DNA of 64,000 nucleotides from Candidatus Tisiphia endosymbiont of Nedyus quadrimaculatus (GTDB lineage Bacteria > Pseudomonadota > Alphaproteobacteria > Rickettsiales > Rickettsiaceae), in contig NZ_OZ060452.1 in the NCBI RefSeq assembly GCF_964059235.1, positions 558,001-622,000 of the forward strand, read 5' to 3'. Shown one piece after another: positions 55,077 through 62,609 of the stretch. The notes below the pieces were generated by a model, which saw only the letters and a list, made by a program, of their open reading frames with translations, had not been told where the DNA came from and made no database searches. The stretch's first letter is position 1; each line of letters begins with the position of its first letter. A program made the translations under genes and the position numbers.

Positions 55077-56582
55077 TTGTTTATAGTGGAAACAATTGGA
55101 AGAATACGTAGAATGTATTACGTTGATGGCAAAGCAATTAAAGCAATTGCTAGAGAACTGAATATATCAAAGAATACAGTAAAAAAAGTCATTCGCAGCA
55201 ATCAAACTAAATTTGAGTTAGCAAAATATAGCAAAGGTAAGCCTGTTCTTGGCAATCATCTTGAAGTACTAAATCAGCTATTAGCAGAGAATAGCAAGGA
55301 GTCGGTTCGACGTAGAATGACGGCAAAAAAGCTATACCAACAGCTTCAGATATCGGGTTATACAGGAAGTTACGAATCTGTGAATCTAATTGTACGAAAC
55401 TTCCGTAGAGAATACGAGGCAAGGGGCGGGCAAGTTTTTATTCCATTAAATTTTGAAGCTGGTCAGGCGTTTCAGTTTGATTGGGGAGAGGAAGAAATAT
55501 GTTTAAATGGGGAGGTTACTAGAGTTAAAGCAGCGAGAATAAAGCTATGCTATAGTCGTTATTCTTTGGTAGTGGTTTATCCTAATGAGCAGCTGGAAAT
55601 GGTTATGGATGCCCATGATCAAGCTTTCAAGTTTTTTGCTGGTTGTTGTAAGAATGGTATTTATGACAATATGAAGACGGCTGTCAAAAAAATATTGATT
55701 GGCAAGGATCGTATCTTTAACGAGAAGTTTATCCAAATGGTCTCTCACCATTTATTTGAGCCACTTGCCTGTAGTCCAGCATCAGGATGGGAGAAAGGAC
55801 AGGTTGAGAAACAAGTAGGAGACACTAGACGTAACTTTTTTACTCCAATATTGAAAGGAGATAGTTATGAAGCTATTAACATTCAGCTAAGAGAGATGTC
55901 TATAGAGTGGGCTAAAACTAAAAGACATCCTGAATTTACAGAAAGAACGATTCTAGAAATATATGAGGAAGAGAAGGCATATTTAATAGGATATAGAGGG
56001 CAGTTTACCGGTTATAGATTACATCCAACGACCGTATCACCTTTGAGTTTAATACAATACGACAGCAATATGTATAGTGTTCCGTGTGAATATGTGGGAC
56101 TTAGCGTACAGATTAAATCCTATGCTTGGCAAATAGTGATTTTACATGAAAGCAAGATTATTGCAGAGCATGTTCGTAGTTTTAAACGCTATCAGAAGAA
56201 TTATAATCCATGGCACTATATAGCAGCTCTAGAACGTAAACCCGGTGCTTTACGTAATGGTGGACCGTTCAAAGAGTTAATGAGTTTGTCACCTGAGATA
56301 TTTGGCAAACTACGAAATAAGTTAGAGACTTACAAGGATGGTGATAAACAATTTATAGATATCCTGCTACTTGTTAATAAGTATGGATTAGAAAAGGTAA
56401 CAAATGCTTGTAACCTAACAATTGCTGCTGGCGGCTGTAGCTCTAAATTAGTTGAGCAATATTTGTTGCAACCAGCAATGAAACTAGATATCCAAGAGAC
56501 TGAGTTTATTCAGCTAAAAAATCCTCCTGATGCTGATTGTAGTATTTATAGCAAGTTGCATTTAACAACGGAGGTAAATTAA
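55077..56582 (+). CDS. istA: IS21 transposase IstA (element 2)
   Basis: 501 aa, TTG start at 55077 (or GTG 55086), with AAGGAG upstream. HTH (MYYVDGKAIKAIARELNISKNTVKKVIRS), DDE motifs FQFDWGEEEICL, KNGIYDNMKTAVKKIL and SPASGWEKGQVEKQVGDTRRNFF. It is only moderately similar to element 1 IstA, so this is a different IS21 lineage. Intact. Confidence 0.94.
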   Translation: MFIVETIGRIRRMYYVDGKAIKAIARELNISKNTVKKVIRSNQTKFELAKYSKGKPVLGNHLEVLNQLLAENSKESVRRRMTAKKLYQQLQISGYTGSYESVNLIVRNFRREYEARGGQVFIPLNFEAGQAFQFDWGEEEICLNGEVTRVKAARIKLCYSRYSLVVVYPNEQLEMVMDAHDQAFKFFAGCCKNGIYDNMKTAVKKILIGKDRIFNEKFIQMVSHHLFEPLACSPASGWEKGQVEKQVGDTRRNFFTPILKGDSYEAINIQLREMSIEWAKTKRHPEFTERTILEIYEEEKAYLIGYRGQFTGYRLHPTTVSPLSLIQYDSNMYSVPCEYVGLSVQIKSYAWQIVILHESKIIAEHVRSFKRYQKNYNPWHYIAALERKPGALRNGGPFKELMSLSPEIFGKLRNKLETYKDGDKQFIDILLLVNKYGLEKVTNACNLTIAAGGCSSKLVEQYLLQPAMKLDIQETEFIQLKNPPDADCSIYSKLHLTTEVN

Positions 56583-56972
56583 ATGAAAGACTTAATATTG
56601 TTATTAGATAAATTAGGTTTAGTCGGTATGAAGATGCAGTTAGCTGAGTCAAGTAATTTAACAAATGATGTCCCTACTACTAGTGTGTATGATGTGTTAA
56701 AGAAACTTCTTGAAGCAGAGTGTGAATATAAGAAGTCACGCTCGCTAGGTTATAGGTTGCAACTAGCTAAGTTCCCAACCATAAAGTTACTATCAGATAC
56801 ATGCCAAGCTAAATTGGTTGAAAATATTGATATACAAAAAGTGATTGATAATCATCAGAATATCATGTTCATAGGTGGTTCTGGGTCTGCAAAAACTCAT
56901 CTAGCAATTGGTTTGGCGTTCACCGCCATTGAAAAAAGTTACAGGGTAAGATTTTATACTTTAAATGAATTA

Positions 56973-57823
56973 GGGCGTGTCATCAATTAAGTTGACAAGA
57001 GTGTTTGTTTGTTGTGTAATAGAGAAAAAATTAAGGATAAATTTTCTCTATGCGTCGATATGCTCTACGTGACGATCAATGGGATCGGATTAAAGATAAG
57101 CTACCTGGAAGGGAAGAGTCTGTTGGTGTAACAGCCAAGGATAATCGCCTATTTGTAGAAGCAGTCTTGTATCGATATAGGGCTGGTATACCTTGGAGAG
57201 ACCTGCCTGAACGTTTTGGAGATTTTCGAGTGATTCACCTACGTCATTCAAGGTGGAGCAAGACAGGTGTGTGGAAAAAGGTTTTTGAGATGCTGGCTGA
57301 AGATGCTGATAACGAGTATGCCATGATTGATTCAACCATTGTTAGGACTCATCAACATAGTGCTGGTGCTAAAAAAAAGAGTTAGATGATGACCAAGCAA
57401 TTGGACGAGGTAAAGGGGGGCTGAGTACTAAAATCCATGCCACATGTGACGCTCTAGGGAATCCAACGGGATTCCATCTTACCCCGGGTCAAGCTCATGA
57501 TTTGCAAGGATCTGATGTTTTGATGAATGAATTGACGAAAGCGGATGCTGTACTTGCTGATAAGGCTTATGATGCCGATGCACGTATGCGAGATAAGCTG
57601 AAAGATAAGGGATGTATAGCTGTGATTCCCCCAAAGAAGAATCGTGTGAATCCAGCTAAGTATGATAAGGACCTCTATAAAGCTAGGCATTTGATTGAGA
57701 ACTTTTTTGCAAAATTGAAGCAATATAGAGCTATTGCAACACGATATGACAAAACATCTCAGAACTTTTTGGGAGCTGTTTATATGGCTTCCATGGTAAT
57801 TTGGCTCAATTGATGACACACCC
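56973..57823 (+). mobile_element. IS5-family (IS427-type) insertion sequence
   Basis: 851 bp with inverted ends GGGCGTGTCATCAATT (56973) and AATTGATGACACACCC (57823), one mismatch. The target TA is duplicated (56971-56972 and 57824-57825), verified by the restored istB frame GAATTAGCTAGCC. It carries a two-frame transposase. Confidence 0.93.
57050..57813 (+). CDS. IS5/IS427 transposase, probably expressed by -1 frameshifting
   Basis: First frame 57050-57385 (111 aa, MRRYALRDDQWDRIKDKLPGREE ... AMIDSTIVRTHQHSAGAKKKS). A run of eight A before GAGTTAG at 57371-57380 allows a -1 shift that continues KKKELDDDQAIGRGKGGLSTKIHATCDALGNPTGFHLTPGQ in the second frame, through ADKAYDADA, to IENFFAKLKQYRAIATRYDK, ending at 57813. 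The three acidic residues are D in MIDST, D in ADKAYD and E in IENFF. Such frameshifting is known in this IS group. Confidence 0.88.
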
Positions 57824-57927
57824 TAGCTAGCCAATTGCTTAATGCTAGAATCCATAATTATGAAAGCAAATTCATCGATTCAGTTAAGAGATTCCATCTG
57901 ATTGTAGTAGATGAATTAGGCTATGTA

Positions 57928-58067
57928 TACTCGATGAAAATCAACAATTGCGTTGTCCAAGACCTGCGGTGCTCACGTACTAGTGTACGCTGTACTCCTC
58001 GGCTTGGACACTCCTAGCACTTGTTGATTTTGATCTTCGTCTACCAACTCTTCATTTATGAGCAGTA
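57928..58067. repeat. MITE family C, copy 7, in istB with TA duplication
   Basis: 140 bp from TACTCGATGAAAATCAACAA to ATTTATGAGCAGTA. TA is present on both sides (57926-57927 and 58068-58069) and one copy in the restored istB (GGCTATG-TA-CCAATAAAAG). This is the clearest evidence that family C is a mobile element with TA target preference. Confidence 0.88.
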
Positions 58068-58758
58068 TACCAATAAAAGCCGAAGCTAGATTCCTGTTAT
58101 TTGAGTTATTTGCTAAATTGTATGAGCAAACTTCAGTGATCATTACTACCCATTTGAGATTTGAAGAATGGAATGATATGTTTGGTAATGCTAAGGCAAC
58201 AAAAGTAATTATCGATAGATTGACACATCATTGTCAAATCATAGAAACTGGTAATAAAAGTTTTAGAGGAGGGAAAGATGTAGATTAAAGATTAAAATAA
58301 TAGACTACGGTATTAATTAAAAATTACAATGATTTTAGAAAATTCTATCTGAATTTTAACCAAAATTAACTAATTTTTTTATGTGGTTAGGGGGGGCAAT
58401 AGTTTATTACAATAGGGGGGCAATAGCTGATTACAATTTACAGCCCATAAAATTGCAGACCTCCTCCCTTGGAATATTATACTAGAATAAATAATAATTC
58501 TAGACCACCTTTACTAGACGGTTACTTACAATTTACATGAATACCAATAGCTAGGGGAGTAGGTGGGGTGGTAAAACATTTGGGGTAAGTAGTTTGCAGC
58601 AAGTTTAAGATATTAGTATATTCATCCTTGCTTAGTAATATTTTCGGTCGGGTTTTTAATTGAATTTGGGTGTTTTGCTTTTTGGAAGTGATGTCGGTAG
58701 GGTTGTTTGTCTGTATAATTACAGGTTGAGCTGAATTATTGTCTGCTAGCTCATTATT

Positions 58759-60095
58759 GGCTCTGTCCAAAAAACTGTGTAAATTCGAAAAAATAGGTCA
58801 TTAAATTTTGTTAAGCCTATCCTCAAATTTAACCATCAAATGAGCCATAGCTTCATTCCAGTTTGGAATGGGCATAGTCCATTTTTTGGTCATATAGTCA
58901 ATTGTCAAATATAAACTTTTAAAAACAGCATTATCATTAGGAAAAACCCGCTTATTATTTGTTACTTTACGCAATTGACTATTGACAGATTCAACTGAAT
59001 TAGTTGTATAAATTACCTTTCTAATTGACTCAGGATACCCTAGAAAAATCATTAGATTGTCCCAATTATTATACCATGATTTGGCAATTTGTGGATATTG
59101 TTTATTCCATTTTTCTTCAAAAGATACTAAAGCTAAATGGGCTTGTTCTTCCGTTACTGCAGTATATATCGGCTTTAAATCGCTAGACAGTTGCTTCCTA
59201 TCTTTATACGACACATATTTTAAACTATTTCTAATCTGATGTACAATACACAATTGATGTTCTGTTTTTGGATAAACTGCTTCTATTGCCTCAGACATAC
59301 CAGTAAGATTATCGCTACAGGCAATCAGTATATCTTTTAGCCCTCTATTTTTCATTTCGGTAAAATTACCGAGCCAAAATTTTGCCCCTTCATTTTCACT
59401 GATCCATAATCCCAATATATCTTTTTTACCAGATAAATCAATTCCTAATGCAACATATACTGCCTTATTGATTATCCTTTTATCTTGCCTGACTTTTACT
59501 ACTAAACAATCAAAAAATACTATCGGATATATCTCTTCTAATGGTCGACTCTGCCAAGCTTTAACCTCATCCATTACATCATCAGTAATTTGGCTGATTA
59601 AGCCTTCACTTATTTCAACACTGTATAACTCCTGTAACTGAATCTTAATATCAGATATACTCATGCCTTTAGCATATAATGATAGTACTTTATCGTCAAA
59701 ACCATCAAAACGTTTCTGGCGTTTTGGTAGTATTGCGGGTTCAAAGGTATTATGCCTATCCCTTGGTACTTCTATTTCTACAGCTCCATGTTCGGAGATC
59801 AGTTTTTTGCTAGTTATACCATTACGAGCATTATCATTATCTGCACGACTGTATTTATCATAGCCTAGATGATTATTCATTTCTGACTGCAGTGCCTTCT
59901 CTATTAAACGTTTGGTCAATTCTTTTAATAAACCTCCTTCTTTCAGTATTGTACTTACATCTGTATCATTATCTATTAATAAATCTACTGCTTGCTTTAT
60001 TGATTCATTAGTTTTTTTATTCATGTAATTTCCTTTTTTGTTATACTTTTATATATAACCTATTTCGAAATTTACACAGTTTTTTGGACAGAGCC
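58759..60095 (-). mobile_element. IS256-family insertion sequence
   Basis: Inverted ends GGCTCTGTCCAAAAAACTGT (58759 on) and its complement (to 60095). Flanks TCATTATT (58751-58758) and GCATTATT (60096-60103) match at 7 of 8 positions, the size of an IS256 duplication. One intact transposase gene. Confidence 0.92.
58801..60024 (-). CDS. IS256-family (mutator-type) transposase
   Basis: 407 aa. The DDE motif is IVFFDCLVVKVRQDKR (D), ILIACSDNLTGMSEAIEAVYP (D) and IYTTNSVESVNSQLRKVT (E), with the conserved HQIRNSLKYVSYKDRK block (C/D-IVH-IRNS). The N-terminal part NHLGYDKYSRADNDNARNG is typical of the family. Start ATG 60024 follows AAGGAAATT. Intact. Confidence 0.95.
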   Translation of the reverse strand: MNKKTNESIKQAVDLLIDNDTDVSTILKEGGLLKELTKRLIEKALQSEMNNHLGYDKYSRADNDNARNGITSKKLISEHGAVEIEVPRDRHNTFEPAILPKRQKRFDGFDDKVLSLYAKGMSISDIKIQLQELYSVEISEGLISQITDDVMDEVKAWQSRPLEEIYPIVFFDCLVVKVRQDKRIINKAVYVALGIDLSGKKDILGLWISENEGAKFWLGNFTEMKNRGLKDILIACSDNLTGMSEAIEAVYPKTEHQLCIVHQIRNSLKYVSYKDRKQLSSDLKPIYTAVTEEQAHLALVSFEEKWNKQYPQIAKSWYNNWDNLMIFLGYPESIRKVIYTTNSVESVNSQLRKVTNNKRVFPNDNAVFKSLYLTIDYMTKKWTMPIPNWNEAMAHLMVKFEDRLNKI

Positions 60096-60210
60096 GCATT
60101 ATTGTTAACGCTAGGTTTGACTTGAGTTATATTTGTCTTTAATCTTAATATTGGTCTATTATACATAATATATCTTATCATTGGTAAGCGATATAGATGG
60201 AATTATCTAG

Positions 60211-60243
60211 AAGATTTTAGTTTTTGGATTTCTTCAATAGTTC
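60211..60243 (-). pseudogene. Duplicate tail of the 41-aa Rpn-associated ORF
   Basis: TAGAAGATTTTAGTTTTTGG ... TTCTTCAATAGTT matches the final part of 51208-51333 (minus: TIEEIQKLKSS). It is a small scrap directly downstream of the RhuM-Fic gene and shows that an Rpn-like locus was once here too. Confidence 0.6.
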
Positions 60244-60248
60244 AACAT

Positions 60249-61229
60249 CTAGTCGCTTATTAGATTTATAATTAAACTAATCATTAATTCTTTTTGCATT
60301 GGATCACTTTCTGCAATAAGCAAGGCAAGCGATGTTATGCTATTTGTTCCCATAGTGTTAAGCCCAATTTTTGCTTTACTCAAATAAAGCAAAAATAATA
60401 AACTACCTATTCTCTTATTACCGTCACTAAATGGATGATCCTTGATAATGAAATATAATAGATGTGCTGCCTTGGCTTGCGATGATTGATATAATTGCTC
60501 TCCGCCAAATGTTTGATCTATATTACCTAAAATAGCACTCAAGGCATCATCCCTTTCAACTCCAAATAAATTGCCGGCTTCTGCTCCTTGTTGTTGTAAT
60601 TCTTGTCTTAATACTAGTATTGCCTGTATTGATTCTTGGTAATTTAGTAAACCACTACTTGCCTCCTGCAAGTTCATTGGCATATTTAAATTATCTTCGT
60701 CATACTTAATCAGCATATCCCATGTTTTACTATAGGCTTTAATTAGACTAACTAGTTCTCTACCAGTATCATTAACTAAATTATGATTGTTCAAAGTCGT
60801 TGATAATAGCTCAACTGTTTGCTTTAACTGAACTAGCCTGTTTTGCACGACTTTATCTTGATTAATGCTATACCCTTTAATGAGATAATCTTTTAATATT
60901 TTGGCTGCCCATTTCCTAAACTGCACTCCTCGTTTAGAGTTTACCCGGTATCCAACGGATATTATCATGTCCAAATTATAATATTTCGTATCATATTTCT
61001 TACCATCTGATGCAGTATGTGCAATTTTTGCACATACTGTGTTATCAAGCTCCTCTTCTGCTAAGATTTTATTAATATGTTTAGTAATTACTGTTCTATC
61101 TTTATCAAAAAGTTCTGCTATCTGTTGTTGAGTAAGCCATACCGTGTCATCATGTATTTGTACGTCAACTTTGGTTTCACCATTTTCAGTTTGATAAATA
61201 ACTAACTGATTATTTAGCATTTTATTCAT
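60249..61229 (-). CDS. RhuM-family N-terminal domain fused to a Fic/Doc domain
   Basis: 326 aa. Residues 1-105 match RhuM/virulence proteins (NQLVIYQTENGETKVDVQIHDDTVWLTQQQIAELFDKDRTVITKHINKIL ... YNLDMIISVGYRVNSKRGVQFRKWAAKILKDYLIKGY). Residues 190-326 form a Fic/Doc-type domain with HPFSDGNKRIGSLLFLLYLSKAKIG (HxFxxGNKRxG). RhuM names a Salmonella pathogenicity-island gene; Fic enzymes transfer nucleotidyl or phosphate groups to proteins. The NKR variant is like Doc toxins (kinase-type). Intact; start MNKMLNNQL at 61229. Substrate unknown. Confidence 0.87.
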   Translation of the reverse strand: MNKMLNNQLVIYQTENGETKVDVQIHDDTVWLTQQQIAELFDKDRTVITKHINKILAEEELDNTVCAKIAHTASDGKKYDTKYYNLDMIISVGYRVNSKRGVQFRKWAAKILKDYLIKGYSINQDKVVQNRLVQLKQTVELLSTTLNNHNLVNDTGRELVSLIKAYSKTWDMLIKYDEDNLNMPMNLQEASSGLLNYQESIQAILVLRQELQQQGAEAGNLFGVERDDALSAILGNIDQTFGGEQLYQSSQAKAAHLLYFIIKDHPFSDGNKRIGSLLFLLYLSKAKIGLNTMGTNSITSLALLIAESDPMQKELMISLIINLISD

Positions 61230-61318
61230 AGATATTCCTAATGTGTTTTAAGACATTTTAAATGCATTTACAAAAAGGTTTATTTCTAACCAACGCGGTT
61301 TTTCTAAAAAACAAATAT

Positions 61319-61798
61319 GGGTTAAATTACAGAAACGGGGCAAAAGCTAACTAGCAGCATGAAATTTGCCCGAAATAACTTCTTTTTATAAAACATATCA
61401 TATCATAACATAAATTATAACGTCCCATCTATGCATTCCTTGAGATATATACCTTGGAACAACTAAAGCTAAGAAATCTAATCGTATAATAATACTTATA
61501 CGATCAGAAAATTGTAAGATAATTTTAGAAAATACCTAAAAAATTGCCAAAAAACATCTCCTAATGTCGGATTTGGTCTCTACTTGTCATATTACCCAAA
61601 GATTAGCCACTCCCTTACAAATTGCTTATTATACGATCAGATGTTCTAGAATATAAATGCATAAATCATTATCACCCTATAGGGGCAAGGAATTTAAGTA
61701 AGCTAACTTATTGCAGGATATTTTTTATAACAGAGAAAAAATTGACAGCAATTTCGATTCCTAGTTCGCTTTTGCACCGTTTCTGTAATTTAACCCAC
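61319..61798. repeat. About 480-bp element with 29-bp inverted termini
   Basis: Left GGGTTAAATTACAGAAACGG (61319) and right complement (CCGTTTCTGTAATTTAACCC, ending 61798), extending to GGCAAAAGC/GCTTTTGCA. Interior AT-rich without a frame of known family. No duplication recognised. Likely a deleted IS or MITE between the RhuM-Fic gene and the SWIM gene. Confidence 0.65.
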
Positions 61799-61856
61799 TA
61801 TTCCAAAAACACATATTTTTGGTACACTCAGAATGATATTTTTCATTTTCAATCAC

Positions 61857-62609
61857 TCATGGTTTTATCTGTTTGTGCCAAGAGCGTTTAATATTATGAT
61901 AAATATTGTGCATACTATCTAAAAATGATTTTCTTTTATGCCAAAATGGTGGATTTATCCCAGCTTTTTTAATAAGTACAGTAGGTATTTTTACCACTAA
62001 ACTTGTTTTTATCTTTTTATGAGGATTACCCCAAAAATTTCTAAGCTCAATTGCACCTATTTCTTTAGTAGGGATTAGGGTAGTATTTACAACGCTTGAT
62101 GAACTAACATACTTTTTTATTTTTTCAGATAATAATTTTCTTTCTATTCCCCTAAGTTCAAATAGTAACAAAGGATTGTAATCAATTTCTTCTGCAATCT
62201 TTAAATATAATCCTGCTATATGCTTACAAGGATTCTCCCAATCAGGACATGAACAAGAAGTTTCTATCTCTTTACTATTCTGTGGTAAAATTGTAGAGAT
62301 AGTAGAAGGTAATTCTCGTGTTACTAGTTTAGCAAGCAATAAGGGGTCACTTTCAATATTGCTAATTATAGATGCTGCGTTGGACAATTTAGAGAAAGTA
62401 ATTTGGCTGTTGTAATAGGGAACTTTATACACTCCAAAGTATGGGTTTATATTACCCATCATGGTAGCTGAGACGCTGTTTTGTTCTTGTCGATAATTAG
62501 ATAATCTATTTGGAGTACGGTAGGCACTTCCACGCTGCAATCTTCCCTCTTCTATAAAAGACTTTAAAACTTCTAGAAATTTCTCTCCCCACCACGTTTT
62601 ATTATTCAC
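61857..62609 (-). CDS. SWIM zinc-finger protein associated with SNF2 helicase
   Basis: 250 aa. The SWIM motif ETSCSCPDWENPCKHIAGLYLKIAEEIDYNPLLLF (CxC...CxH, about 137-148) is central; the first part (WWGEKFLEVLKSFIEEGRLQRGSAYRTPNRL) is the usual SWIM-protein entry. In many bacteria this protein is encoded next to, or fused with, a SNF2-type ATPase. Here it overlaps the SNF2 gene by 8 bases, downstream of it. The pair probably acts on DNA or DNA-bound protein. Confidence 0.88.
   Translation of the reverse strand: MNNKTWWGEKFLEVLKSFIEEGRLQRGSAYRTPNRLSNYRQEQNSVSATMMGNINPYFGVYKVPYYNSQITFSKLSNAASIISNIESDPLLLAKLVTRELPSTISTILPQNSKEIETSCSCPDWENPCKHIAGLYLKIAEEIDYNPLLLFELRGIERKLLSEKIKKYVSSSSVVNTTLIPTKEIGAIELRNFWGNPHKKIKTSLVVKIPTVLIKKAGINPPFWHKRKSFLDSMHNIYHNIKRSWHKQIKP

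Larger units (their letters stand above)
56583..58288 (+). pseudogene. istB: istB of element 2, interrupted by IS5 and a MITE
   Basis: N-terminal part 56583-56972 (MKDLILLLDKLGLVGMK... FIGGSGSAKTHLAIGLAFTAIEKSYRVRFYTLNEL; Walker A here GGSGSAKTH, Ala in place of Gly). IS5 then enters at TA. The frame resumes at 57826 (ASQLLNARIHNYESKF...HLIVVDELGY), is cut by the MITE, and ends 58070-58288 (PIKAEARFLLFELFAKLYEQTSVIITTHLRFEEW...). Removing both restores one continuous IstB of about 240 residues. Confidence 0.9.
54950..58442 (+). mobile_element. IS21-family element 2, with IS5 and MITE insertions
   Basis: Starts TGTAAATTGTAATCAGC and ends with the complement at 58442. Internal end repeats (CTATTGACCCCTTT, ATTGCCCCCCTA) occur at both ends. 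It contains intact istA but istB is interrupted twice, by an IS427-type IS5 at 56973-57823 and by a family C MITE at 57928-58067. Confidence 0.88.
58522..60166 (-). pseudogene. ProQ/FinO-family RNA-binding protein gene, interrupted by IS256 and truncated
   Basis: 5' part: ATG 60166 reads MYNRPILRLKTNITQVKPSVNN to the IS256 right end (60096). 3' part, in frame after removal of the IS: NELADNNSAQPVIIQTNNPTDITSKKQ...RPKILLSKDEYTNILNLLQTTYPKCFTTPPTPLAIGIHVN, then stop. FTTPPTPLAIGIH is the start of the ProQ/FinO domain (PF04352). The rest of the domain is missing: the reading ends in TGTAAATTGTAA, the same sequence as the IS21 element-2 terminus. Doubly broken; not functional. Confidence 0.75.

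Noticed and set aside
57835-58017. 60-aa frame in the second part of istB
   Set aside because: It joins istB sequence to the family C MITE and is a by-product of the insertion.
61622-61891. 89-aa frame in the gap before the SWIM gene
   Set aside because: Crosses the inverted terminus at 61798 and overlaps the end of the SWIM gene; no recognisable family.
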